Of a stretch of 64,000 nucleotides of DNA, positions 48,760-59,514 are shown in pieces; positions within the stretch are counted from its first letter, which is position 1; every line of letters starts with the position of its first letter. The position numbers and the translations under genes were made by a program. This stretch comes from Rhizomucor pusillus. Taxonomy: Eukaryota; Mucoromycota; Mucoromycetes; Mucorales; Lichtheimiaceae. The notes below the pieces were generated by a model. It did not search any database. It was not told where the DNA came from and saw only the letters and a list, made by a program, of their open reading frames with translations. The stretch is from contig FWWN02000193.1 of NCBI GenBank assembly GCA_900175165.2, positions 1-64,000 of the forward strand, given 5' to 3'.

Positions 48760-48955
48760 GCAGAACGTTTTGTTATTTTAGTTCTCAGCTAAAACAACGT
48801 CAATTTAAAAATGAAAAAAGCCTTTCCTTTTTTTGTTTTAAATAGTTCTAAAGTTGTGTTGTGGACTATACAATTGTTGAAAATTATACACAAACATTTC
48901 GTTGAAGTATTTACATGAAGTGGATAAAATAGTTTTCAGGGAAAACGCAAAGTTT
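48760..48955. other. Convergent 3' region between BRR2 and FOL1
   Basis: The 196 bp hold both 3' ends. The stretch is A/T-rich with T-runs at about 48823-48840 on the plus strand and A-runs for the other strand. Nothing coding is seen. Confidence 0.5.
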
Positions 48956-51244
48956 CTATGGGTTCTTTTTTCGTTTCCAGATTGGATCGCAAACTTGGGC
49001 GACTTCCCACATGGGACGAACATCGTGTACTCGCAGGATATTCGCTCCACCGGCGATGCTAGCTGCGACAGCTGCTGCAGTGCCAAATGATCGTTGACCG
49101 GCTTCTTGGACACCAGTGAGATTGCCAATGAATTTCTTTCGACTGGGACCCATCAGTGAGGGGAATCCATCTAGCGCTGACTCGCTACCATTGACCATTT
49201 CCCCCAAACGCCGGAGGATCTCGATATCTTGTTTGACGGTCTTTGCGAAGCCCAATCCGGGATCAACAATGATGTTCCAGCGATAGACACCAGCTTCAAT
49301 AGCTCGATTGATGAGGATATGTAACTGGCGTGTCACGTCTTCCACGACATCGTCGTTTTCATAGGTAGTGTTCTCCTTGGACATCATCGTCTTTGCATCG
49401 CCGCGCATGTGCATCAAGCAAACCGGAACCTTGAGCTCTGCCATGACCCCGAGCATAGCTGGATCGCGTGCACCCCCGCTGATATCATTGATTAGATTAG
49501 CACCGGCTTCAATAGCTGCACGGGCAACAGATGCACGGAAAGTATCGATGGAAATAGGTAGATCAAATCCTCTTTCACGGAGTTTCTTGATCACAGGTAC
49601 AACGCGGTCTATTTCCACCTGTTCGGGGAATTGATCGTCAGCTCCAGGACGGGTAGACATGCCGCCAATGTCAATGATATCTGCACCCTCAGCTTTCATT
49701 CGCTCGGCAGCAGCCACCGCTTTGTCAACGTCAATGTAGCTGCCTCCATCCGAGAAACTGTCTGGAGTTGTATTGAGGATGCCCATAATGTATGTCTTGT
49801 CCTTCCAGCGCCAAAGTTGCTGTGGTTGTATGGGAATGACCTTGTCGATCTCGGTTGGTGCATCTTGGTTTTCAGCCGCAAGCTTGAGACGCTGAGACAA
49901 AAGCTGTCCACAGGTCTTGTAAAGTTTTGGATGCTCCATATCTTTGGCAATGTCACAGAGTGGCCACAGAACAAACTCTCGTTCTTGCATTTTTGGATGA
50001 GGTATAATCAAATCAGAAGCCTCCATAACAAGGTCGTTGTAAAACAAGATATCGAGGTCCACAGGTCGAGGTGCGTTCCGGAATGAAGCTGTTCTGCCCA
50101 GAGTGGACTCAATATGCTTCAGTTTTGCGAGCAAATCGTGAGGCTCCAGGCAGGTAGCAACTTTGCAAGCTGCGTTCAAGAATGGTGGTTGTTCTGTGTA
50201 ATACATTGGTGGTGTTTCGTACAAGAAACTGGTATCCAGGACGACGCAGCTACATTCATTCTCGAGCATATCGAGAGCCTTGTAGATATTGGCCACACGG
50301 TCGCCGACATTGCCTCCCAAAGCAATGTACGCGGTGTGAGAATAAGATGCTGGGACCTCACATCTTGCGCCGCTCTCAACAGCAGAGTGAGCGAACTTGT
50401 GATCTTCGTTATGTTCCTCCTCCAGGACCTTCATCAACCAGTTGCGATCGCGGGTAACTTCAATGCCAGATGCGTCTGCGAAAAGGATGGCGCTAGGCTT
50501 TTCAAGGCGCACTCTTATTTTGTTGACATGGCATTTTTCAAGAGCAATGCGGGCAACAGCGACAGCAAAGGCCTCGACAGTTTTGTAACCGGATGATTCA
50601 ATGTGCCTTGTCAGAGTACGTACAATTGTTCGCAAATGATGCGATTTCTTCTCTTGGTCGTCTTTAGTAGAGAACAACAGCGGGGAAGGATAGACAGTCA
50701 GATTAACGACAACGACTTGCTTTTCCTCGCGTTCCCATGGGTTCACGCCAATGATGGTAGACAGGCGCAAATCCTTGACATACACTGTATCCTCTTTACC
50801 CAGTCCAGATACGTCGCCAAGTGTCTCGTTTCCTGTAGGATCGTCCTTAAAGTCCTGGCGAGTACGACTCAACTGTACACCAGCAGCTGCAGCGTGGAGT
50901 AATGCTTTGGGCTGCTCCACCTTGACAGTAGTTCGCTCGGCGCCAAAGTCAACGCAGCAAAGACGGACAATAGCATGGCCAAGAGTCTCAATAGACTTGA
51001 AAGTACCCGTTTCGGTCAGCTTGGTGATGGCTTTTGTGACGTGACCATAGTGGATCGAGTTTGTGACATGGTCCGAATTGCCAGCAGCAGTAATGTCGGT
51101 GTAGAGCCAGACGCTAATGACTACTGGTTGCGATTTCAAACGTTGCCAGGAGTCGACACCGGTAACATTTTTGAGAACCAGGTTCTTTATCAGAATTTTA
51201 TCGAGATGTCGCGTTTCTTTGGTTTCTTCTTCCATGTTGTCCAA
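48956..51244 (-). CDS. FOL1: Trifunctional folate enzyme Fol1 (DHNA-HPPK-DHPS)
   Basis: A 762-residue, intronless frame starting MDNMEEETKE. Residues 1-120 form a first FolB-like domain (VTGVDSWQRLKSQPVVISVW; later VKVEQPKALLHA). Residues about 145-270 form a second one (IIGVNPWEREEKQVVVVNLT; later RVRLEKPSAILFADASGI). Then comes HPPK (YIALGGNVGDRVANIYKAL; RNAPRPVDLDILFYND; IPHPKMQEREFVLWPL) and DHPS (MGILNTTPDSFSDGGSYID; DIIDIGGMSTRPGAD; NDISGG; VDPGLGFAKT; GPSRKKFIG). Together they make dihydropteroate, the sulfonamide-target path. In FolB copy 1 the active-site Glu (W-E-R in copy 2) is Gln and the Lys (E-K-P in copy 2) is also Gln, so copy 1 looks structural. An in-frame ATG three codons later (MEEETKE) is also possible. 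Confidence 0.96.
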   Translation of the reverse strand: MDNMEEETKETRHLDKILIKNLVLKNVTGVDSWQRLKSQPVVISVWLYTDITAAGNSDHVTNSIHYGHVTKAITKLTETGTFKSIETLGHAIVRLCCVDFGAERTTVKVEQPKALLHAAAAGVQLSRTRQDFKDDPTGNETLGDVSGLGKEDTVYVKDLRLSTIIGVNPWEREEKQVVVVNLTVYPSPLLFSTKDDQEKKSHHLRTIVRTLTRHIESSGYKTVEAFAVAVARIALEKCHVNKIRVRLEKPSAILFADASGIEVTRDRNWLMKVLEEEHNEDHKFAHSAVESGARCEVPASYSHTAYIALGGNVGDRVANIYKALDMLENECSCVVLDTSFLYETPPMYYTEQPPFLNAACKVATCLEPHDLLAKLKHIESTLGRTASFRNAPRPVDLDILFYNDLVMEASDLIIPHPKMQEREFVLWPLCDIAKDMEHPKLYKTCGQLLSQRLKLAAENQDAPTEIDKVIPIQPQQLWRWKDKTYIMGILNTTPDSFSDGGSYIDVDKAVAAAERMKAEGADIIDIGGMSTRPGADDQFPEQVEIDRVVPVIKKLRERGFDLPISIDTFRASVARAAIEAGANLINDISGGARDPAMLGVMAELKVPVCLMHMRGDAKTMMSKENTTYENDDVVEDVTRQLHILINRAIEAGVYRWNIIVDPGLGFAKTVKQDIEILRRLGEMVNGSESALDGFPSLMGPSRKKFIGNLTGVQEAGQRSFGTAAAVAASIAGGANILRVHDVRPMWEVAQVCDPIWKRKKNP

Positions 51245-52378
51245 GAAAGAAAAAAATCAAAGCGCTGTCAATCCCCGCATTTAGAACAAGCTCGATTACT
51301 CTCGCACTACTGGTACTTCCTCTCTACAGGCGCTGCAAGATTCTCATCTTAATTGTCTTTAGACTTTGTAATCCACGTAGATAGCATGTTCCTATCGCAT
51401 ATTAACCTTCAAGTTTGAGATTTTTGCATCGATCAATGCATTTTGCACACCATAGTTGGATTGCAAAGTTTAGTGTGTACGGAACGCGATGTTGCACAAG
51501 TTAAGACAGGGATTCTGTATACTGTACATAGGTCATGCTGACTCGCCACTATACAATGACGCCGTTGCCTTGGTGCGATACCAATAACACTACTATTTTA
51601 AATAGCTATTGAGGCTCTCCAAATGAGACTTACTTGCGCTAGTAGTAGTACTTCTTATCCAACTACCAGATCTAAGGCTCAGTCTAGCTCTTCATCAGTG
51701 TAATATAAGCGTCCTGCTCCCGAGGATGCTGTTGGCAGCCATACCCAGCCATGAAAGGTAAACGCCTACGGAATCCAAGACTCCAAAGCCGAAGATGGAA
51801 AAGCGAATCGACGTGATATGCGTTAAAAAGAACAGACACATGCCGAAGGCCTTACTTTCAGGAAAATGTGAAGTGAATCTATGGTACATACTTCGACAGC
51901 AGTTATATCTTTTTTAAAGGAAAAATCACAGAAAACGAAGAGAATATCATACTTCATACTTCAACAGTACTTTCTGGAAATTAAACCACTTGTTAAATTT
52001 GTAAAACCTCAATCATTTCGACAGTATGGGAAAATCCACTGTCGGTCCGAAATGAGTTGTTTGATTTCTCTAACTGACAATGATGTCTCGCATTGCTAAC
52101 CATAAAAGTGTCATTATTTATATGGAACGAGAAAGGTAGTGGTTTTCCTTATAGAGAATGCAGAGGAAGAGTTGATAGTTTGATTCATGCAGCAAATAGA
52201 CAGGCCGGGGATGATAACACAGAAAATAAGAGGCTCTCGTATACAGTCACAGTTTCATCTTTTCGGTCAGGTCAACCCGTTGTTGACTTTGCTTTTGTGA
52301 GCCGCTTTTTAGGCTTTCTTCTGATTCAGATGTCGCATCGTCTAGTCGATATACTTCCTAATTGACCAAGTATTCAGA
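51245..52378. other. Region upstream of an orphan terminal exon
   Basis: It contains the FOL1 promoter on the left and should hold earlier exons of the plus-strand gene whose last exon lies at 52379-52529. A possible exon with GRVDSLIHAANRQAGDD (about 52168-52240) starts after a CAG acceptor, but I could not join it in phase to the last exon, so I leave it unassigned. No repeat is seen. Confidence 0.35.
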
Positions 52379-52529
52379 CTTTTTGTCGTGTGTTCGAGAG
52401 TCCAGGATCTGCTCCACGGAGCTACCGGAAAGGGTCAAGGAAGTGATGGATCATTTTTACTACAAGAGGCGCAAGGCGATGACCACAGAAATGGACTATT
52501 TGATGAGTTGGCTGGAGGCTGCAGATTAA
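52379..52529 (+). CDS. Terminal exon of an unrecognised protein
   Basis: After a branch-like CTAAT and a TATTCAG acceptor, a plus-strand frame reads DFLSCVRESRICSTELPERV followed by KEVMDHFYYKRRKAM and TTEMDYLMSWLEAAD, stop at 52527-52529. The helical, charged text and the clean acceptor make it look like a real last exon of about 50 codons. I do not recognise the family. Upstream exons in 51.3-52.3 kb could not be joined in phase with confidence, so the start and total length are unknown. A remnant of a larger gene cannot be excluded. Confidence 0.45.
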
Positions 52530-53122
52530 GTTAACACCGGATAACGACGTTTAGATAAAGCCTCACAGTATCCCCTCTTCTGTTTCCCTCGCTCTTTTTC
52601 CATAATATTGCCTGCTATAGGTTATTTTATTATACTTAACCCATATGCTTAAAGACAATAGACTTTAAACCACAAATTGAAAGCCTCGCAATTCACGAGC
52701 AACATCTGCCTGCGATGCTGTGCCCAGAGAATGACCATTAACTATTATCTATTGTCTCCCCTCTAAGCATATCGTAGCTTGATATGTACCAGATGAATTA
52801 GTCAGAGCATATAGGTACACATAGCCATATTGTTTCTTGTTGTTAGACATGCACGTCGTCATCAAATAAGCTACTCGAGATTTCTATAAATTATCGTTAT
52901 TGACAGTAACTTGATTGTCAACTGTACCTCCATGGAATACATTGATGTATCCATGATGATTTAATTAGAGATATCTATATTGTTTAAAGATCCCGTAACG
53001 GGTTTTATGGAGGAATGCTATTGTCTTTGGGACCACTGCTCTGCTCCGCCCGAAAATACTGAAGGCGCGTAAAGAGCGCGGCGCGGCACACGTACCGGAC
53101 AGCAGCTTTTTGATCTTGCAGC
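52530..53122. other. Gap before the clamp-loader gene
   Basis: A/T-rich sequence that should hold the 3' end of the orphan gene and the promoter of the RFC gene. No coding frame, RNA gene or repeat is supported. Confidence 0.45.
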
Positions 53123-54646
53123 ATGAGTTTCTTCGAGGCACGAACAGGGACCAATCGCGCAGCGAGTGGTAAAAAGGAGATTGATCGCAATGAGATCAAA
53201 CCATGGGTAGAGAAATAGTGGGTGTCTGGAATCACGTTGCAGAATTGGAGCTTATTTTTTATTGACGATCTTACGCAGCCGACCGCGATCCATGGACGAT
53301 GTCTCCTCACAGGAACAAGCCGTCATGGTCCTCAAAAAGGCTCTACAGTCTGAAAATGTAATCGAAAGAGCATGAAAGCATACAGAGTCTCTTGTCTGAA
53401 CCGTTGCTGTATCTAGCTTCCACATTTGCTATTTTATGGTCCTCCAGGTACTGGTAAAACATCCACTATTCTCGCTCTTGCACAAGAATTATATGGGTGA
53501 GTGCAATATAAAATAATGTTACGAAACGGCAAATTTAGCTCAACTTCCTTCAGACCTTCATTGGCAAAGTCTCGAGTGCTTGAACTCAATGCCTCTGATG
53601 AAAGAGGTATTCAGATTATTAGAGAAAAGGTCAAGAACTTTTCAAGATCTACCGTCACTCAGAAAGTCAGGTAACGCAATGCTGTGATACATCCATTTCA
53701 TTCATGTACCAACATTCCTGTTAACAGTGGCTATCCCTGCCCACCCTACAAAATTGTGATTTTGGATGAAGCCGACTCGATGACTAAAGATGCACAGTCA
53801 GCACTTCGACGAACTATGGAAACTTACTCAAAAAGCACTCGTTTTTGTATTATCTGCAATTACGTTAGTAGGTGCGTAAATGATCTAAAGTATATATACA
53901 CCGCGACGGCCGTAGCTTACTGATGGAATCAACACACATAGAATTATTGAACCTATCACCTCGCGATGCGCAAAATTTCGATTCAAGCCCCTGCCTGTTG
54001 ATGATATTACAAAACGAATCAATACTATCTGTATGCAGGAAAACGTAAATTTGGCTAACGGGGTCAGTAACTTGTTTTGACCGCCTATCAATCTGCTTGC
54101 TGCTAACAAACTATCTGTCCTCATACAGACTATGGAGACATTGATCAAAGCATCAAACGGCGATTTGAGAAAGGCAATCACCTTTTTACAGAGTGCGCAT
54201 ACATTACATCAGAATGAACCTATTGTGCCAAGCACCATCAACGAACTGGCGGGTGTAAGTAACTTGGATCTGACATATTGGAATTCGACTTGACGCGAAT
54301 TTTAGACAATCCCTGATGAAACATTAAATCGATTATTCGATGCTTGCCGTTCAAATAACTTTGAGCGGATACAAAGTGAGACGCAGAATATCATGAACGA
54401 AGGATACTCTGGCGAGAACATCGTATCCCAGGTTCGTATGCCTGCTAACAATGCCTTTTGCTTATATACTAACAGCGCTTTTAGGTTCACGACGAAATTA
54501 TGGGTACGGATGAACTGACAACGTTCCAAAAATCGAAAATCTCCCAACTGTTAGGATCTTCGGATATCTGCTTGGTCCATGGTTCTGATGAACATCTCCA
54601 AGTTCTCAATCTTTTGCTTGGCATTGCATCTATCATTGCAGCCTAA
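53123..54646 (+). CDS. RFC4: Replication factor C subunit (human RFC4 / yeast Rfc2 type)
   Basis: About nine exons. Exon 1 starts [19 protein letters not shown] and gives [20 protein letters not shown] across the first splice. The AAA+ core has [18 protein letters not shown] (Walker A), [39 protein letters not shown] (Walker B DEAD), [13 protein letters not shown] and [15 protein letters not shown] (SRC Arg finger). The C-terminal collar ends [20 protein letters not shown]. SDERGIQxxREKVKNF and [16 protein letters not shown] point to the human RFC4 / yeast Rfc2 orthologue among the small subunits. RFC loads PCNA onto primed DNA, for which Pol epsilon (POL2 in this same window) is one user. 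Naming differs between species, so the symbol uses the human number. The first intron has an unusual GTGGGT donor. Confidence 0.92.
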
Positions 54647-54748
54647 ACTGTACATTTCTCTTTTTGCTTTTCTGCATTCTTATACAAAAAATATAAACGA
54701 ATGAATTTCTCTAGTATCTTTTGAAAGTCTATTTACAATGCTGCATAT

Positions 54749-56314
54749 TTACTGTAGTTGCTCGGTCAAATTGTCAAACATGTCTCGAACTTGGTCAACT
54801 GACATTGTGCCTACTATCTTTCCGTCGCGAGCCCTGACATTGACAGTGTTTGTATCCATCTCTTTTTGACCGACGACGAGGATGAAATTGTAACGTTCCA
54901 GCTGAGCGCGTCGGATCATCTTGTTGAGTCTGTCGCGAAGGGATTTATCAACATCAACGTAGTATTGCTGCGCATTAGAAGAATTGTTGCCAAGAGAGAG
55001 ATTCTTTGCGACAGTCTCAGCATATTCGATGAATGGGGTTGCAACAGGTATAACGATCGCTTGTCGTGGACTAAGCCAGAATGGCCATTTACCCTCAGTA
55101 TGCTCGATCAAAATGGCCATCATGCGCTCTACGGATCCGAGAATAGCCCGATGGATGATAACGGGAATCTTCATACTATCGTTTTCATCGACATATCGCA
55201 GACCGAAGCGCTGTGGCAATTGAAAGTCTAGCTGGATGGTAGCCGTTTGATGAGATTTCCCAGTCGAGTCCTTGACCATAATATCGATCTTTGGTCCGTA
55301 AAAGGCACCGTCACCTTCCTTAACCGACCACGGCTGTCCGGAGCCATTCAGAGCATCAGTCAAAGCTTTTTCCGCATTGTTCCATTCTTCAACAGTTCCA
55401 ATAAAGTTAGTTTCCGGGCGGGTCGATAGAGTGAGTTCATACTGAGGAAACTGAAAGGCTTTGTAGACACGGTCAACAAAGGACAAGCAGGCAGATATTT
55501 CGGATTTGATCTGCTCTTCAGTGCAAAAAATATGCGCATCGTCCTGATGGAATCGACGGACGCGTGTAAGTCCAGACAATGCGCCAGATGCTTCATTTCT
55601 AGCAACGATACAGAGTTGGCATTTGGCCCGCCTCATGTGTTTTTAGCTGCGACCTACCGATGCAAAGGACTGAAATCGGCGAGACGCATGGGAAGATCCC
55701 GATAAGACTTTGGCGTGCTGTCAAAAATCAGACAATGCCCAGGACAATTCATTGGTTTCAAGCCGTAAGTTCCTTCTTCCTCGGAAGGTTGCTGCTGTCG
55801 CCCGCCTTGCACCATAAACATGTCTTCCATGTAGTTCTGCCAGTGTCCACTTGTCTCCCACAGATCCTTTTTGTAAATAATGGGTGTCATGACTTCCTCG
55901 TATCCATATCGAGCGTATTCGCTTCGAAGAAAATCCTGCAGTTTGCGAACAATGCGTGTGCCGTGCGGAAGCATAAATATAGAGCCAGGGCTGCAAGGGT
56001 GGATCATGAAGAGCGATTGTGCCTTGCCGATCGTGCGGTGATCTCGGTCAGTAAGTGCTGGTACTTACGTAAAATTCCAGGACTGAATACACTTCGAAGT
56101 GATATATTATGAGTTATTCTCTCTACCTTCCACAGCTTTGTGTGCAGCACAGGCCAGCGTTCGACCAGCGTGAAGTTGTCGAGCAGCATTGGGCCCTATC
56201 CGTTCTTGAGAATGATTGTCAAATGAATAATGTTACGCATTCCACAAGGCTGAACACGAAGAACATACGAAAGGTGGCCAAAATCCTCAAAGGACCTGTA
56301 GCTCTACGGAGCAT
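54749..56314 (-). CDS. MST1: Mitochondrial threonyl-tRNA synthetase (Mst1)
   Basis: Exon 1 starts MLRRATGPLRILATF, a basic amphipathic leader typical of mitochondrial import. The body has AQSLFMIHPCSPGSIFMLP, YEEVMTPIIYKKDLWETSGH, TYGLKPMNCPGHCLIF (zinc Cys), LADFSPLHRNEASGALSG with LTRVRRFHQDDAHIF (class II motif 2 and zinc His), GDGAFYGPKIDIMVKD, and VIIHRAILGSVERMMAIL (zinc His, motif 3), then the anticodon-binding domain to the end (NLTEQLQ). It lacks the TGS and N-terminal editing domains of the cytosolic enzyme, as yeast Mst1 does. It charges mitochondrial tRNA-Thr. The 3' end converges on the RFC gene (102 bp). RIB7 lies 88 bp upstream on the same strand. Confidence 0.92.
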
Positions 56315-56402
56315 TGCTTTCAGGCACAGGGAAAAAATGACAAATTGTTTGATGCGGTCGGTGTTTTCTAGCGGTTTTCGTGTCTGAGCCCGCTTTACTC
56401 AT

Positions 56403-57493
56403 TTACTTTAGAGCATCGCATGATTTAGCTGCTAGTACCATATCCATCCCAAACTGCTGATAATGGACTTGTTGGAGTTTCGGCAAGTCCAGCCTGTCTC
56501 TGTCACTTGTTGCTGAAACACCTCCGCTTCCAATAAACGTTGGTGCTATGGTAACTATGAGCTGATTTACCAGCTTTTGGCTATCCGCCAAAAAGCTCTG
56601 GATTATCTTGGCCCCGCCTTCTACCATGAGCCGTTGTATGCCTTCCTTTCTCAGGATCTCTAATGCAAGGTTTATATCAAGATGTGTACCTGCAACCGCT
56701 AATATCAGCATCGTTGCTATGCGAGAAAGCGCGCTTCACATTCTTACCAGCTGCACCGTCTATCATCAAGATCCGTGCACCGGCATCTTCTAATGCTTTC
56801 TAAATCATATACGCGTTGTTAGATTTATTTGTACAGTTATTTTTTGCTCCTCTCATTTATCGAGTACCTGCTTATTTGGATTCTGCTCGCAGAATTGCTT
56901 TGTGGTGACCAACCATGGTTGTTTTCCCCTCTTCTCTCGATGATTTGCCAAGAGTTTGCAGTTGAGTGGCATTTCTAACTTTGAGTCAAGTATGATAGGC
57001 TGCGGTTGAGGGTAAGTCTCCAGGTCGTCCTCTGGTACGTGCCGTGCTTCACGCGAGTTCCTTTTAGTTTGCAGGCACATAGTGATCGAGATCTTGAAAC
57101 GTACTTACCATTGAGTTGCGGATTGTCAATCAAGGCGGTACCTGATCCTACCAGAATGCCATCATGCAGTAACCGCAGCCTATGTTTAACAAGTAAGCTT
57201 TTTGATATATCACGCCGCAGTGACTTTGGAAGCCTCGCAGTAGTTGCATATTACCGGTGTGTCATGGCCATGCTTTCTGGGCCGCTTAAAAGGACTTGAT
57301 GCCCACGTTTAGAGATATATCCATCCAGGCTTTGAGCGTATGTAAGCGTAACAAAGGGTCTCTTGTGGCATTTGGGCGACCAATTCGTATATATTTTATC
57401 CAGAAATTCCTTTGCTGCCTGATATTTATCCATCTTGCGGCAAAGAGAAAAGGGCTGCAGCGGCGGAAATTTGGCTAATCGTCGATGATGCAT
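56403..57493 (-). CDS. RIB7: Riboflavin pathway reductase Rib7
   Basis: Several short exons. The start is MHHRRLAKFPP at 57493 (MDKYQAAKEF a few codons later is a second choice). Motifs: RPFVTLTYAQSLDGYISKRG (substrate/NADPH-binding start of the RibD reductase fold), GPESMAMTHRLRLLHDGIL, VGSGTALIDNPQLN, QPIILDSKLEMPLNCKLL, KEGIQRLMVEGGAKIIQSFL and IVTIAPTFIGSGG. This is the fungal 2,5-diamino-6-ribosylamino-4(3H)-pyrimidinone 5'-phosphate reductase, which uses NADPH in riboflavin synthesis. It lacks a deaminase domain, as in fungi and archaea. All GG(A/S)KxxxxFL and TLTYAQSxDG blocks are intact. Exon borders in the middle are approximate. Confidence 0.92.
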
Positions 57494-58568
57494 TTATTAA
57501 CTGTAACATGTGCGATGTTGAATGGATGATCAGAACGTGTATACAGTAGCATTGAAATCTTATACACGCGTTCTCAGAAGGTCATTATAATAGATAAAAC
57601 TTACAAGTGAATTATTGGAAATTAGCCTATCTTTTTCTTATTTGTTCATTCTCTTTCTTTCTCTTTATGCTTAAATTACAATTACAGTTTCTTCTTGAGC
57701 ATTTCAATCTTCGTCCAACTCATTGTTATCCTAGTAGTTTAGTTATCGATTCACATATCTCACCGTTGTACGTGAATTTCAAGTTATCCATGAAATACAT
57801 CCACTTGATGCTTTGGTAGCTTCTGACCGAATGTGTTGAATTAGATTTAATGCAGTAAGTAGGTGTATGAGCTGGTGAGACTGACATAGTGGGTAATACC
57901 GGGATTTATTCGTTCTACCAGCAAAAGAACTGCATGAAAATGCCGCCAAGTATACATACTGGATGCTTGCTTGCAAGTTAGATGATAGATACCTGGACAC
58001 GTTTCGGTAGGCATTGTAGTAGAGTACGGGCTGTGGCCAGCAACAATGACTCAAGAAACTGTCAGGAAATAGTTACCAGTAGTACTCTACATACCCTTAG
58101 TTGTTTCCTACCGTCTCTCCATTCTTTAATGATCGGAATAACAATGCTTTGTCTCCGTCTTCTGCAGATCCCAGCTACATGGGCGAAGTTGTCATACCAG
58201 ACAATATCTTACAATTAAGTAAACATTCCAATTGCTGATATACCAAATTAAACTTTGATTGCCTACATTTTTATAGATCCATGGCAAAGCGGCAACTACG
58301 CAAAGGCAATGGCAATTTGGGTCACAATTCCAAACATGTTTTGCATGACATTATCAACTATCAACTTACTGTGATGTTTCAGAAGAGTATCCTGCAGTAA
58401 GAAGGAGCGACGAAAATGGAAGGCTCGATTGTAGTGCACACCTATATTTAACTTGTAACTCTTCTACTTGTTTGCTTTTTCGGCCACTTTCCTAGCAAAT
58501 TATTAATTTCGAAGAGCATTTAATATACATTGTTTGTTTTCTTTCTTTAATTTTGTGTATATCGCATC
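57494..58568. other. Gap between RIB7 and the alcohol dehydrogenase relic
   Basis: Nothing coding is supported. The frames have no conserved text, splice logic or codon rhythm on either strand. T/C-rich runs (57620-57670, 58530-58560) look like leader sequence. If the dehydrogenase relic was once full length, its missing N-terminal half should have been here or was lost before it arrived. Confidence 0.4.
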
Positions 58569-59263
58569 ATGACTCTCTACTTCTCTGAGGCTAAAAACCT
58601 GGGCGAAAGGAAAGCATACGAAAAGCAATCACAGAGTCGTTATTTTGATATCATTCATATGACCAACGAGAATGCTGCTTGTTTATTATGCGCTGGTGTC
58701 TCTACATACGCAGAGACGCGCCTTTGAAGCGTCAAGGTGTCAAGCCTGGCAACAAGGTCAGTGTTGTTGGCATCGGCGGCTTCGGTCACTTTGGCGTTCA
58801 GCGGGCAAAGGCCATGGGCGCAGAGGTGGTTGCAATTTCTAGTTCAAAGCGTAAGCAGGAAGATGCCAACGCCCTTGGATGCGGCGATTATGTGCTTATT
58901 GACGACGAGGAGGCTATCAAAAAGCATGCTCCTTCTTTCAGCCATATCCTCTGCACTTTGTTTAGCAAAGACTTTAACTGGTACACCTTCTTTTCCATGA
59001 TGGCACCTAACTCCACTTCTATTTGGTTGGCTTACCAGAAGAACCGCTGAAAAACATTGCACCTTTTCATCTCGTTATGCGCCAAATCGCTCTCATTGGT
59101 TCCATAATTGGAGAACCAACGACCATCGATGAAATGCTCGAGTGTGCTGCGGTGAAAGGTATCAAACCGTGGCTTAACAAGTTTCCCATGAAAGAATGCC
59201 CTCAAGCAGCCCAGTACATGCGCGATGGCAAAGCGAAGATATCGCGTTATTCTCGAAAACTAA
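58569..59263 (+). pseudogene. Zinc/NADP alcohol dehydrogenase (Adh6/CAD type) pseudogene
   Basis: Text matches the C-terminal two thirds of NADP-dependent cinnamyl-type dehydrogenases: HMTNENAACLLCAGVSTYA, APLKRQGVKPGNKVSVVGIG, GFGHFGVQRAKAMGAEVVAI, LGCGDYVLIDDEEAIKKHA, FSHILCTLFSKDFNW, GLPEEPLKNIAPFHLVM and IKPWLNKFPMKECPQAAQYM with RDGKAK. The N-terminal catalytic zinc half (about 140 residues) is missing. At least three frame breaks are present: 8 extra bases (AGAGACGC, flanked by an ACGC repeat) near 58712-58725, one base change in frame near 59015-59030, and one extra base near 59236. The ancestral stop appears to be the TAA at 59261-59263. It is therefore dead unless corrected by sequencing error, which three separate hits make unlikely. 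Confidence 0.85.
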
Positions 59264-59514
59264 ACCGAAAGGATATTTGTTGTATATATGTATTTTTCAG
59301 TTCATCTTTCTTGACATCAAATATAATAAGTAATATTGATTTTTGTTACAAATAGTCACGATAAATTGAATTGGATCAAGCATCCATCCGGTCGCGGTTT
59401 CAGGGTACCTGCAATGCAGTGCAAAGTTGCATAAAATTGTGGCTTGCCCCATTGGGAGTTAAAAGTCAAAAAAATGGATAGAGCCGACCAGGCACCCTAT
59501 TTTTTAGCACCAAT

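Noticed and set aside
51695..51889. Minus-strand 64-codon frame rich in hydrophobic residues
   Set aside because: Looks membrane-like, but A/T-rich DNA gives such text often; no exon partners or conserved motif.
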